DNA from: Natronococcus sp. A-GB1
Lineage (GTDB): Archaea > Halobacteriota > Halobacteria > Halobacteriales > Natrialbaceae
NCBI RefSeq assembly: GCF_029688845.1
Contig: NZ_JARUKW010000007.1
Coordinates: forward strand, 62,001-126,000
Direction of reading: 5' to 3'
DNA length: 64,000 bases
Under the pieces are notes generated by a model that did not search any database, was not told where the DNA came from, and was given only the letters and a program-made list of their open reading frames with translations. The stretch's first letter is position 1; the number at the start of each line of letters is the position of its first letter. Shown piece after piece: positions 55,186 to 63,730 of the stretch. Both the position numbers and the translations under genes were made by a program.

Positions 55186-55953
55186 ATGAAGGTACTCGCC
55201 TGTATCAAACGCGTCCCTGACACGGGTGCCAAGATCGTTCTCACGGAGGACGAGCAGCGAATCGACACGAGCGGACTGGGCTTTACCATGAGCCCCCACG
55301 AGGAGTGTGCGATCGAGGAGGCCGTCGCGCAGGTCGAAACCCACGGCGGGTCGGCCCACGTGCTCACTCTCGGTCCACCCGAAGCGGACGAACAGCTCCG
55401 GACCGGGCTGGCCATGCAGGCCGACGAGGCGACCCTACTCGAGACCGACGAGGAGGAGTGGTCGCCGCGGGCGACCGCCGACGCACTCGCGGACGGAATC
55501 GATCGCCTCGACGACGAGGGATTCGACCTGCTGCTGTTCGGCAACGAGTCGGCCGACGCGGCCAACTACCAGGTCGCCGTCCGCGTCGCAAGCGAGCTGG
55601 GTTACCCCTGCGTCACCGGGATCAAGGACCTCGAGGTCGAGGACGGAACCGCGATCGCGAAACGCGAGATCTCCGGCGGCGAGGAGGTGTACGAGGTCGA
55701 CCTCCCTGCCGTCGTGACCGTCAAGGAGGGGCTCAACGAGCCCCGGTACGCCTCGATGCGAGCCAAGATGCAGGCGCGCCGCCAGGAGATCGAGAGCGTA
55801 GAGCCCCGGGCCGAGACGAGGGCGGGCGGGCTCGAGAAGGTCCGTCTGGAGGCGCCCGAGACCGACGACTCGCCCGCGGAAATCCTGGGCGAGGGGTCGG
55901 AAGCGGTGCCCGAGATCGTCGAGATCCTCGCCGAGGAGGTGGAGGTCGTATGA
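55186..55953 (+). CDS. etfB: Electron transfer flavoprotein beta subunit
   Basis: A 255-residue ETF beta. It opens MKVLACIKRVPDTGAKI and contains the typical MSPHEECAIEEAVAQVE and LLLFGNESADAANYQVAVRVASELGYP regions with the AMP/flavin-binding fold. The C-terminal extension is ordinary for haloarchaea. It starts 2 bp after the dehydrogenase stop and overlaps etfA by an ATGA. It carries electrons from the dehydrogenase to the respiratory chain (ETF-quinone oxidoreductase not in this window). Confidence 0.93.
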   Translation: MKVLACIKRVPDTGAKIVLTEDEQRIDTSGLGFTMSPHEECAIEEAVAQVETHGGSAHVLTLGPPEADEQLRTGLAMQADEATLLETDEEEWSPRATADALADGIDRLDDEGFDLLLFGNESADAANYQVAVRVASELGYPCVTGIKDLEVEDGTAIAKREISGGEEVYEVDLPAVVTVKEGLNEPRYASMRAKMQARRQEIESVEPRAETRAGGLEKVRLEAPETDDSPAEILGEGSEAVPEIVEILAEEVEVV

Positions 55954-56924
55954 TCCTCGCGCTCGTCGAGCACGACAAGGGAACACCCGAGGAGCTCTCG
56001 CTCGAGGCGCTCGCAATGGCCCGCGAGCTGGCGACCGCCGAGGGCGACTCGCTCGAGGCCGTCGCCTTCGGCGACGAGGCCGACGCGCTGGGCGACGAAC
56101 TCGGCGAGTACGGCGTCGAGGCGGTTCACTGCGTCGCTCACCACCACCTCGAGCGCTACGCGCCCGACGCCTGGGCCGAGAGCGTCGTCCAGCTCGCGTC
56201 CGAGCGCGAGGCGAAGACGATCACGGCACCGGGAACCGACCGCGGCCGCGAGGTGCTGGCTCGCGTCGGCACCTCCCTCGACGCGCCGATGGCGACGAAC
56301 TGTCTCGCGGTCGACATCGCCGACGACGGCGCCTACGAACTGCGGCGCAACCGCTGGGGCGGCAGCCTGATCGAACACGCTCGCCTCGACGGTGAGCACA
56401 AACTGCTGACGGCGGCCGAACACGAGTTCCCGATCGAACCCGCCGCGTCGCCGACCGAACCGTCGGTCTCGACGTTCGAACCCGACGTCGATGACGACCT
56501 GTTCGCGGTACAGGTCGATCGCGTCGAGACGGGCGACGAGGAGGGGATCCCACTGGGCGAAGCCCGGGTCGTCGTCGGCGGCGGCCGGGGCGTCGGCAGC
56601 GCCGAGGACTACGACCAGCTCGAGGAGCTGGCGGAGCTGCTGGGCGGAACGGTGGGCGCCTCTCGAGCCGCGGTCAACGAGGGGTGGCGTCCACACGACG
56701 ACCAGGTCGGCCAGACTGGCGCGAAGATCAGCCCGGACATCTACATCGCCTGTGGGATCAGCGGCGCGGTCCAGCACATGGTTGGCTGCAAGGGCGCGGA
56801 CACACTGCTCGCGATCAACACGGATTCCGAGGCCGCGATCGTCCAGAAGGCCGACTGGGCTGTGATCGGCGACCTCCACGAGGTCGTGCCGGAACTGAAC
56901 GAGGTCCTGCGCGACGCGGCCTGA
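55950..56924 (+). CDS. etfA: Electron transfer flavoprotein alpha subunit
   Basis: A 324-residue ETF alpha. The C-terminal FAD domain is clear: VVVGGGRGVGSAEDYDQLEELAELLGGTVGASRAAVNEGW, then QVGQTGAKISPDIYIACGISGAVQHMVG and NTDSEAAIVQKADWAVIGDLHEVVPEL. The N-terminal half resembles ETF beta fold. ATG 55950 overlaps the etfB stop by 4 bp. Last gene of the dehydrogenase-etfB-etfA operon, whose exclusive linkage suggests a dedicated ETF for this dehydrogenase. Confidence 0.93.
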   Translation: MILALVEHDKGTPEELSLEALAMARELATAEGDSLEAVAFGDEADALGDELGEYGVEAVHCVAHHHLERYAPDAWAESVVQLASEREAKTITAPGTDRGREVLARVGTSLDAPMATNCLAVDIADDGAYELRRNRWGGSLIEHARLDGEHKLLTAAEHEFPIEPAASPTEPSVSTFEPDVDDDLFAVQVDRVETGDEEGIPLGEARVVVGGGRGVGSAEDYDQLEELAELLGGTVGASRAAVNEGWRPHDDQVGQTGAKISPDIYIACGISGAVQHMVGCKGADTLLAINTDSEAAIVQKADWAVIGDLHEVVPELNEVLRDAA

Positions 56925-57499
56925 GCGAGTCGACCCCTCAATCGGTCGAAGTCCGACTCCACCGTACGATCGGAGTAGGCGCTCCCGGCGCCGTCCCATC
57001 CGATCCTCGATCTGTCTGATGGCCAATTATTTCAGCTTGAGGGCTCTGTTATTACGCATGTACATTCGTAATTAAACACATACACTAACTACTTCTAACT
57101 AAAGGATTCAGTAATGACTTTCGATAGATATTCAGCAAGCCATCGACAGCATCGTTGCCAAGAAAGCTGTTCGCGTACGAAATATGTCCTTTGGCGGCCA
57201 GTAGCAGAAATGAAGCCCAGATTCGGATATACGACATTCAGACACCAGGACGATATCTACGACGAAATTCCATTCTATTTTTCTGTCCAATTCGTAGAAT
57301 CATAGAATAACAAATCAATAGCCTTTTCAGAAAGTCTACTGAGAGAATAAATCGAGATGACGACACTCGAGAGGGCTCGTTCGGAACTCGGGACCGCCGA
57401 GTTCGTGCCGCCTGGCGCAACTATCAGGGAAAAAGATGCGTGAGGCAATGCTTCGGGATGCTCCCGGGATTTTTATGCTACGGTCCGTACGACCCTGCA
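56925..57499. other. Long AT-rich intergenic region with a gene scrap
   Basis: About 575 bp. The middle (57040-57345) is much lower in GC than its surroundings. On the plus strand, after two stops near 57112-57117, a frame reads IDIQQAIDSIVAKKAVRVRNM and ends at TAG 57202-57204, which resembles the C-terminal end of a protein more than random sequence. A 63-codon ATG frame (57114-57305) runs in another frame and is probably spurious. The right end carries the PEP carboxylase promoter. Confidence 0.4.
57470..57477 (+). promoter_or_regulatory. TATA box for phosphoenolpyruvate carboxylase
   Basis: TTTTTATG is centred about 26 bp before the ATG at 57500, a clear leaderless-type promoter that also fixes the start codon. 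Confidence 0.6.
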
Positions 57500-60190
57500 A
57501 TGACACTGCATAACAGGACTGTTCGCCGTGACGTCCGCGAGCTCGGGGCGCTTCTGGGAGACGTCCTCGAGGATCAGACCTCGCGACGGGCGTTCGAGAC
57601 CGTCGAATCGTGCCGGACCACCGCGATCGACTACCGCTCGGGGGACCTCGAGTCCCGCGAGCCCCTGGCTACGGAGCTCAACAACCTCTCGCCCCATCAG
57701 CAGCGAGTCGTCGCCAGGGCCTTTACCACGTACTTCGAGCTGATCAACCTCGCCGAGGAACGCGAACGCGTCCGCTCGATCCGAACCGGTTCCCAGGAGG
57801 AGACCCTCGAGGACAGTCTGGAGACGGCCGCGGCCGAGCTCGCCGAGACCGACGTCGAGACGGTCCAGCAGGTCCTCGACGACGTGCTGATCGAACCGAC
57901 GTTCACCGCCCACCCGACGGAGGCCCGGCGCAAGACGGTCAAATCGAAGCTGCGGACGATCGCCACCCACCTCGAGACCCTGGACGAACGGCTGCTGACC
58001 GACAAGGAGCGCGATCAGGTCTGGCGGGACGTCGACGCCGAGGTGACGAGCCTCTGGCAGACTCCCCAGGTCCGCAAGCGCCAGCCGGAGGTCGCCGACG
58101 AGGCCCGCAACGTCCAGTGGTACCTAGAGAACACGCTGTTCGACGTCGTCGGCGAGGTGTACGACGAACTCGACGACGCCATCGACGAGGCGGTCGGCCA
58201 CAGCCTCGAGATTCCGAAGCTGTTCGAGTTTCGCTCGTGGGCCGGCAGCGACCGTGACGGCAACCCCTACGTAACCCCCGAGGTGACCGCGAACACCCTC
58301 GAGCGCCAACGGGAGGTCGTTCTCGAGCAGTACCGCACTCAGCTCAAGCGACTCTCGGGCGTGTTGAGCCAGGACGGGAGCCGGATCGACGTCGGGCCGG
58401 AGTTCGAGGCCAGCCTCGAGGACGACCGAGAGCTGCTTCCCGGTAGCGCCCGCACCGCACAGGACCGATACCCGGGCGAGCCGTACCGTCAGAAGCTCAA
58501 GCTCATGCGAGAGCGTCTCGATCGCGTCGGTGACGTCCGTCCAGGCGGCTACGACGAGGTCGACGAGCTGCTCGAGGACCTCGAGGTCGTCGCCAAGAGT
58601 CTGCGGAACAACGGCGCCGAGAGCGTCGTCGACGCCCACGTCGATCCGATCCGGCGGCGGGTCGCCACGTTCGGCTTCTCGCTCGCCAGTATGGACCTGC
58701 GGGACCACCAGCAGAAACACACCGACGCCATCGCCGCGGCACTGGAGCGCGAGGGGATCGACTACCACGGGCTCGACGAGGACGAGCGCGTCGAACTCCT
58801 GACCGACGCCGTCCTGCAGGATGACCCGGTGATCGACCTCACCGACACCGACGGGCTCTCGGAGGACTCCGAGCGGGTACTGACGCTGTTCGACGAGCTC
58901 GGCGACTGGCAGACCGAGTACGGCGTCCACGCGATCGACACCTACGCCATCTCGATGACCGAAGAGCCCAGCCACGTCCTCGAGGTCCTCTTCCTCGCCG
59001 ACCAGGCCGGCGTCGTCTCCCTGCCCGAACACTGCGGGCTCGACATCGTCCCGCTGCTCGAGACCGAGTACGCGCTCTCGGGCGCCCGCCGGATCATGGG
59101 GACGCTGTTCGAGAACGAGGCGTACGTCCAGGCCCTCGAGGCTCGCGGCGACACGCAGGAGATTATGCTCGGCTACTCCGACTCGAACAAGGAGAACGGC
59201 TTCCTCGCGGCGAACTGGTCCCTGTACAAAAACCAGCGCCGACTGGGCGAGATCTGCGACGACTACGACGTGACGATGCGGCTGTTCCACGGCCGCGGGG
59301 GCTCGATCTCGCGAGGCGGCGGACCGATGAACGAGGCGCTGCTCGCGCTGCCGAACTCGACGGTGACGGGCCAGGTCAAGTTCACCGAACAGGGTGAGGC
59401 GATCGCCGAGAAGTACGGCAACCCACGGATCGCCGAGCGCAACATCGAGCAGATGTTGAACGCCCAGCTCCGGGCCCGCCTCTACGCCGAGCAACGGCCA
59501 GAGGAGGCGATCGAAGAGGAGTGGATCGAGGCGATGGAGACGATGGCCGACGCCGCCCGCCAGGAGTACCGCGACCTCTTAGAGAGCGAGGGGTTCGTCC
59601 GGTACTTCGAGCAGGCGACGCCGATCACCGTTATCGAGGATCTCGACCTCGGCTCCAGACCCGCCTCGCGATCCGGCGAGCGCACCGTCGAGGACCTGCG
59701 GGCGATCCCGTGGGTGTTCTCCTGGACGCAGTCGCGGTGTATCCTGCCGGGCTGGTACGCCCTCGCGACGGGGATCGATGCCTACCTCGAGGACGGTGGC
59801 TCCGAGGAGACCCTCCAGGAGATGTACGAGGAGTGGGCGTTCTTCCGCACGACGCTTGACAACGCCGCGCTCTCGCTGTCCCGGACCGAACTCGAGATCG
59901 CCGAGACCTACGCGGGAATGGCCGACGCCGACCTCCGCGATCGGTTCTTCCCGCGGCTGAGCGAGGAGTACGAGCGTGCGGCCGAGCTAGTGACGACGAT
60001 CGGTGGGCGCGAGGAGCTTCACACCCGCGACTGGCTCGGCGAGAACCTCGAGCGACGAAACCCCTACGTCGATCCGCTGAACCTGCTGCAGGTCTACCTG
60101 CTCGATCGCACCCACCGCACCGACATCGAGGAGCGAACCCTGCGACTGACGGTGAAGGGGATCGCCGCGGGGATGAAGAACACCGGATAG
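57500..60190 (+). CDS. ppc: Phosphoenolpyruvate carboxylase
   Basis: An 896-residue bacterial-type PEP carboxylase. The catalytic His138 is in FTAHPTEARRKT, the second His597 lies in LFHGRGGSISRGGGP, and GYSDSNKENGF holds the catalytic Lys. The protein ends Asn-Thr-Gly, close to the universal C-terminal end of the family. It makes oxaloacetate from PEP and bicarbonate and feeds anabolic reactions. Start at ATG 57500 (MTLHNRTVRRD) supported by the TATA box. Monocistronic, with a hairpin just after the stop. It lies beside the C1 block but has no direct link. Confidence 0.95.
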   Translation: MTLHNRTVRRDVRELGALLGDVLEDQTSRRAFETVESCRTTAIDYRSGDLESREPLATELNNLSPHQQRVVARAFTTYFELINLAEERERVRSIRTGSQEETLEDSLETAAAELAETDVETVQQVLDDVLIEPTFTAHPTEARRKTVKSKLRTIATHLETLDERLLTDKERDQVWRDVDAEVTSLWQTPQVRKRQPEVADEARNVQWYLENTLFDVVGEVYDELDDAIDEAVGHSLEIPKLFEFRSWAGSDRDGNPYVTPEVTANTLERQREVVLEQYRTQLKRLSGVLSQDGSRIDVGPEFEASLEDDRELLPGSARTAQDRYPGEPYRQKLKLMRERLDRVGDVRPGGYDEVDELLEDLEVVAKSLRNNGAESVVDAHVDPIRRRVATFGFSLASMDLRDHQQKHTDAIAAALEREGIDYHGLDEDERVELLTDAVLQDDPVIDLTDTDGLSEDSERVLTLFDELGDWQTEYGVHAIDTYAISMTEEPSHVLEVLFLADQAGVVSLPEHCGLDIVPLLETEYALSGARRIMGTLFENEAYVQALEARGDTQEIMLGYSDSNKENGFLAANWSLYKNQRRLGEICDDYDVTMRLFHGRGGSISRGGGPMNEALLALPNSTVTGQVKFTEQGEAIAEKYGNPRIAERNIEQMLNAQLRARLYAEQRPEEAIEEEWIEAMETMADAARQEYRDLLESEGFVRYFEQATPITVIEDLDLGSRPASRSGERTVEDLRAIPWVFSWTQSRCILPGWYALATGIDAYLEDGGSEETLQEMYEEWAFFRTTLDNAALSLSRTELEIAETYAGMADADLRDRFFPRLSEEYERAAELVTTIGGREELHTRDWLGENLERRNPYVDPLNLLQVYLLDRTHRTDIEERTLRLTVKGIAAGMKNTG

Positions 60191-60199
60191 GCGCTGATG

Positions 60200-60224
60200 A
60201 AACCCTCAACCGGTGAGAGGGTTT
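60200..60224 (+). terminator. Hairpin after ppc
   Basis: AAACCCTC and GAGGGTTT form a perfect 8-bp stem with a 9-base loop, 10 bp downstream of the ppc stop. A T-poor tail makes this a weak terminator, but position fits transcript 3'-end formation. Confidence 0.4.
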
Positions 60225-60343
60225 GCGTGTCGTGTTGCATGCAGAGGAGGTACACAGCACGGAGAGGAGTTCGGCGATTCCAGAGAGCGTAACAGTTGGA
60301 TATACACAAAGAGTAATTTTCGATTAGATACAGGTAGTATACG

Positions 60344-60997
60344 ATGACTGACGAGGATCCGATTGCTGCGGCTGAAGCCGAAGCGGATGGCGTCTCTCCT
60401 CCACCGACACCAGAGGGGTACAACGACCCCTATCAGTTCGAGTATCCCAAACTGGTCCTCGTTGTGGGTTCGACGGTACTCGGGATCCTCTCGGTCGTCG
60501 TCTACGGGTGGCTTTTGCTCCAGTTACAGGGCCAGGAGGCACTGGTTTTCGTCTTCGAAATCGAGACGGAGGAGGGGATCGGCACCGGCTTCGATCTCGT
60601 CTGGATGGCGATCCCCCTGGTAGTCGCGTTTCTGACCGTCGCCGTGGTCCACGAACTGCTCCACGGCGTGGTGTTCCAGCGCTACGGCTACGACGTGAAC
60701 TACGGTGTCTACTGGCAGTTTGGGGCGGTGTACGCAGCGGTGTTTCACCAGTTCCATACCCGCGAGCACAATCTTTGGGTTGGGATCGCACCGTTGACGA
60801 TTATTACGGTCGTCTGTCTGCCGTTGCTCGCGGTGCCCAACTCGTTGGTTGCCACGTCGGCATTGTTCGCCCTGGCATTGAATACCGGCGGTTCGATGGG
60901 CGACATCTACGCTTTCTGGCGGTTCTATCGGATGCCCCAGGGAACAGTCTTCTACGATGTCAACATAGATACCATGTACGTGTTCGAACCGAACTGA
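60344..60997 (+). CDS. DUF3267 membrane metalloprotease-like protein
   Basis: A 217-residue protein with five or so hydrophobic segments. A zinc-metalloprotease-type motif HELLH is at residues 103-107, inside a membrane helix (FLTVAVVHELLHGVVFQRYGYD), as in the DUF3267 family related to site-2 protease-like proteins. A further LNTGGSMGDIYAFWRF block with Asp may supply the third metal ligand. The N-terminus is Pro/Glu-rich. It would be an integral membrane protein; proteolysis is inferred from the motif only. Confidence 0.82.
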   Translation: MTDEDPIAAAEAEADGVSPPPTPEGYNDPYQFEYPKLVLVVGSTVLGILSVVVYGWLLLQLQGQEALVFVFEIETEEGIGTGFDLVWMAIPLVVAFLTVAVVHELLHGVVFQRYGYDVNYGVYWQFGAVYAAVFHQFHTREHNLWVGIAPLTIITVVCLPLLAVPNSLVATSALFALALNTGGSMGDIYAFWRFYRMPQGTVFYDVNIDTMYVFEPN

Positions 60998-61020
60998 TGT
61001 GCCAAAGACGCAGGGGTGTT

Positions 61021-61248
61021 TTATCCTTCATCGCGGTTCTTCTTATCTCCGCGCTTGTAGACAAGATAGCCGAGGCCAACGAACACGGTGAGGGCAAGCA
61101 AGTCGCCAGCGATGATCGACGCTACAACCTCCGTTCCGTGTTCGGCAAAGGCCTCACCCCACCTGGCATTCAGCGCGAAATTCGCTCCGCCAGCACCCAT
61201 CAGGGCAATTCCAGCGATCTGATATGCATTGAGAGCATCTAGTGCCAT
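61021..61248 (-). CDS. Small membrane protein, 75 residues
   Basis: From ATG 61248: MALDALNAYQIAGIALMGAGGANFALNARWGEAFAEHG, then VVASIIAGDLLALTVFVGLGYLVYKRGDKK. Two hydrophobic helices with charged tail. A TATA-like GATATAAC lies about 20 bp upstream on the minus strand. The stretch 60.2-62.0 kb is lower in GC than the rest, so this gene and its neighbours may be a transferred segment. No family recognised. Confidence 0.6.
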   Translation of the reverse strand: MALDALNAYQIAGIALMGAGGANFALNARWGEAFAEHGTEVVASIIAGDLLALTVFVGLGYLVYKRGDKKNRDEG

Positions 61249-61438
61249 CTGTGTATATCGCGCGTTATATCTCAATAGAGTTATTTAATTTTGCCGCCGC
61301 TGCATACGCGCTCTGTATGCAGCGTGCGATTTCTATCAATCACGCATGGTTTTCAACAGAGCCATCTGTCCACGACTCACGACCTCAGCCTCCTGCCATG
61401 TGACGAGAGTCTTACAACTCGTAGATAACAAACGGGCT

Positions 61439-61967
61439 ATGGAAGTCACCCATGCTCAACGAGAAATGCGTACAGTATATGCCAACGGAACCATTGGGCA
61501 AGCTGTTTCGGGTGTGGTTTGGCTACTCTCTGCTAGCCTCGGGACGTTGCTATCGGTTCAGGTCGGGATTATTACACTCGTGATCGGAGGAATTTTTATC
61601 TTTCCACTCACACAACTTGTACTACGAATCAGTGGTCGCCCAACTACGGTTCATAGCGAAAACCCGCTCAGTGGGCTGGCGATGCAAGTCGCTTTCATCG
61701 TCCCAATTTTGATTCCAGTCATCGGTGCAGCGACTATTTACAACGTAAATTGGTTCTACCCAGCGTTTCTACTTGTCGTTGGAGCTCACTATCTTCCGTT
61801 CGTATTTTATACGGAATGCGGATCTACGCTGTCTTGGCCGCTGTGTTGATTGGAGGTGGTATCGCGATCGGGTAGATGCTACCAGACAGTTTCAGTATCG
61901 GTGGTTGGTTCGGTGCGGCTTCCCTCCTGTCGTTTCCGATGTTTAATTCGCGATCGACGTCTCACTG
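61439..61967 (+). pseudogene. Decayed DUF7010-like membrane protein gene
   Basis: From ATG 61439 the frame reads MEVTHAQREMRTVYANGTIGQAVSGVVWLL..., a multi-pass membrane protein of the DUF7010 type, through LLVVGAHYLPFVFY and then diverges. One base inserted into the T run at about 61804-61808 restores the expected frame (YGMRIYAVLAAVLIGGGIAIG), which hits an in-frame TAG at 61873-61875 and continues MLPDSFSIGGWFGAASLL to TGA 61965-61967. So a frameshift plus a nonsense codon. The open frame from 61439 alone ends at 61849 with an unrelated tail. Sequencing error could explain one of the two lesions. Confidence 0.6.
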
Positions 61968-62075
61968 ACTTCTGTCCATCAGTATCAGTACACGGCTCCT
62001 ATCGGTGTCAACGGTTTTCACCGGTGCCACAGGATAATTGTCCGGCTATTCCGCCGCGGGAGATCCCATCGCCCG

Positions 62076-63047
62076 TCACGAATCACCGGACTCCGATACC
62101 TCGAGCGTCGGTACCGGCACGCTCTCGAGGACGCTCTCGACGACTGCGCTTTTTTCTACCCGGTTGACCGTCGCGTCGGGGGTCAACACGAGCCGGTGGG
62201 CGAGGACGGGTTCCGCAACTCGCTTGATGTCGTCGGGCGTGACGTACTCCCGACCGACCAGCGCCGCGTACGCGCGGGCGGCCTCGAACAGCCGCTGGGT
62301 GCCCCGCGGGGAGACGCCGACCTCCACGCGGCCGTCGGTGCGGGTCTCGCGGGCGACGGCCGTGACGTACTCGAGCAGGTCCGCCTCGACCCGGACCGTC
62401 TCGGGAACCTGTCGGAGCGCGTCGATCTTTTCGGGCTCGAGCACCGTCGAGACGGTCGGACTTCCCTCTTCGCGGCTCGCGCGTCGTCGCAGCAGTTCGA
62501 CCTCGCCCTCGGCGTCGGGGTACCCCATCGACGTCTTGACGAGGAAGCGATCGACCTGCGCCTCGGGAAGGGGGAACGTTCCCTCCTGCTCGACGGGGTT
62601 CTGGGTCGCGATGACGAAGAACGGATCGGGCAGCGGGCGCGTCTCGCCGTCGACGGTGACCTGGCCCTCCTCCATGGCCTCGAGCAATGCGGCCTGGGTT
62701 TTCGGCGGCGCGCGGTTGATCTCGTCGGCGAGCACGATGTTGGCAAAGAGCGGGCCCTCGTTGAACTCGAAGCTTCGGTCGCGCTCGTCGAAAACGTGCG
62801 TACCCGTGACGTCGGTCGGTAACAGATCGGGCGTGAACTGAATCCGGGAGAACGAAAGTCCGAGCGCAGTAGCAACGCTGCGAGCCGTCAGCGTCTTGCC
62901 CGTCCCGGGGACATCCTCGAGGAGAACGTGGCCCCGTCCGACGACGCCGACGAGGACCTCCTCGAGGAAGTCGCGGTCACAGACGACGGCGTCGCCGATC
63001 TCCTCGAGGACTGCCGAACACTCGCGGCTGGCCTGGGTGACGTCCAT
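62076..63047 (-). CDS. MoxR-family AAA+ ATPase
   Basis: A 323-residue AAA+ protein with Walker A PGTGKT (residues 47-52), Walker B VLADEINRAPPKTQAALLEAMEEGQVTVDG and the sensor region IATQNPVEQEG; a lid domain (VGVSPRGTQRLFEAARAYAALVGREYVTPDDI) follows. MoxR proteins act as chaperones for metalloenzymes with a VWA partner, usually followed by DUF58 and transglutaminase genes. Here the downstream side (lower coordinates) has only a decayed gene on the opposite strand, so the MoxR is isolated. It starts at ATG 63047. Confidence 0.92.
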   Translation of the reverse strand: MDVTQASRECSAVLEEIGDAVVCDRDFLEEVLVGVVGRGHVLLEDVPGTGKTLTARSVATALGLSFSRIQFTPDLLPTDVTGTHVFDERDRSFEFNEGPLFANIVLADEINRAPPKTQAALLEAMEEGQVTVDGETRPLPDPFFVIATQNPVEQEGTFPLPEAQVDRFLVKTSMGYPDAEGEVELLRRRASREEGSPTVSTVLEPEKIDALRQVPETVRVEADLLEYVTAVARETRTDGRVEVGVSPRGTQRLFEAARAYAALVGREYVTPDDIKRVAEPVLAHRLVLTPDATVNRVEKSAVVESVLESVPVPTLEVSESGDS

Positions 63048-63172
63048 GGCGTCGACCTCGGAGGCTCGCGTGAAACGTCTTTCCCCCGGCTGTCACGTCC
63101 GCAAGCCATCGGTTCCCAGACGGCGCGACGATTCGAAACGGATAAAAACGTCACCGCGGTAGATAGGGGTGA

Positions 63173-63257
63173 GCCGAGATAGCCTAGCCCGGCCAAGGCG
63201 GCAGATTCGAAATCTGCTGTCCTCACGGACTCGGGAGTTCAAATCTCCCTCTCGGCG
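63173..63257 (+). tRNA. tRNA-Ser (CGA)
   Basis: An 85-nt tRNA. The acceptor stem GCCGAGA pairs with TCTCGGC and the discriminator base is G. The anticodon arm GCAGATTCGAAATCTGC gives anticodon CGA. A long variable arm (TGTCCTCACGGACTCGG region) is typical for tRNA-Ser, and GGGAGTTCAAATCTCCC is the T arm. No intron. CCA is not encoded. Its 3' end is repeated twice downstream. Confidence 0.92.
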
Positions 63258-63262
63258 CTTTT
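63237..63262 (+). repeat. tRNA-Ser 3' end repeat, copy 1 (within the gene)
   Basis: 26 bp covering the end of the T arm, acceptor and trailing T run. Identical copies at 63380-63405 and 63518-63543. Confidence 0.85.
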
Positions 63263-63379
63263 GCAGCGACCACAACCGACGAGCGACGCGTAGCGGCGCG
63301 AGTCATCTGGTCGCTGTAAACGACGTCAGAGATTTGAATTAGACCGAGGTTCTGCGCTTCGCGCAGGTTCTCGGGCGTA

Positions 63380-63405
63380 GTTCAAATCTCCCTCTCGGCG
63401 CTTTT
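63380..63405 (+). repeat. tRNA-Ser 3' end repeat, copy 2
   Basis: Exact 26-bp copy of the tRNA 3' end, 143 bp downstream of copy 1. No tRNA body is attached. The preceding 140 bp holds a 21-bp block (63281-63301) repeated at 63422-63442. Confidence 0.85.
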
Positions 63406-63517
63406 GAAGCAACAACCCCGTGAGCGACGCGTAGCGGCGCGAACTACTCGTTGCTGCAAAGCGACGACGGAATTTGAACTAGAGAGTGAAGCGAGCGCCG
63501 CGAGCGAAACGACCGTG

Positions 63518-63543
63518 GTTCAAATCTCCCTCTCGGCGCTTTT
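63518..63543 (+). repeat. tRNA-Ser 3' end repeat, copy 3
   Basis: Exact 26-bp copy 138 bp after copy 2. A shorter degenerate copy (GTGGTTCAACTCGCGCT) follows near 63604. AT-rich DNA begins just after it. Confidence 0.85.
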
Positions 63544-63700
63544 CAGCAGCACAGAAACGACATTGGGGAGTTTGAACCAGGGAGTGACGCGAGCGGAATT
63601 TCTGTGGTTCAACTCGCGCTAACGTCCGAAACGGTGACGGTCAAACTGAGCGTGAGACTTAATATCAACAAAAATAGAAGTAAGCTGATACTTCAGCACA

Positions 63701-63713
63701 CTAATTACATTAG
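63701..63713. promoter_or_regulatory. Palindrome before the regulator gene
   Basis: CTAATTACATTAG forms a 5-bp inverted repeat (CTAAT/ATTAG) with a 3-bp centre. It ends 18 bp before the ATG at 63731, so it could be the site at which the regulator represses itself. Confidence 0.35.
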
Positions 63714-63730
63714 CACACAAAGTACGTTAT

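Larger units (their letters stand above)
63258..63730. other. Non-coding repeat region after tRNA-Ser
   Basis: About 470 bp made of two roughly 140-bp tandem units, each ending in a copy of the tRNA 3' end, followed by a partial third unit and 120 bp of AT-rich DNA (63640-63730). No coding gene seen. Likely an integration or duplication hot spot. Confidence 0.6.

Noticed and set aside
57114..57305. 63-codon ATG frame in the AT-rich gap
   Set aside because: Composition unlike haloarchaeal proteins and it runs out of phase with the protein-like scrap in the same DNA.
63380..63543. Additional tRNA genes at the repeat copies
   Set aside because: Only the T-arm and acceptor 3' half is present; there is no anticodon arm or 5' acceptor strand.
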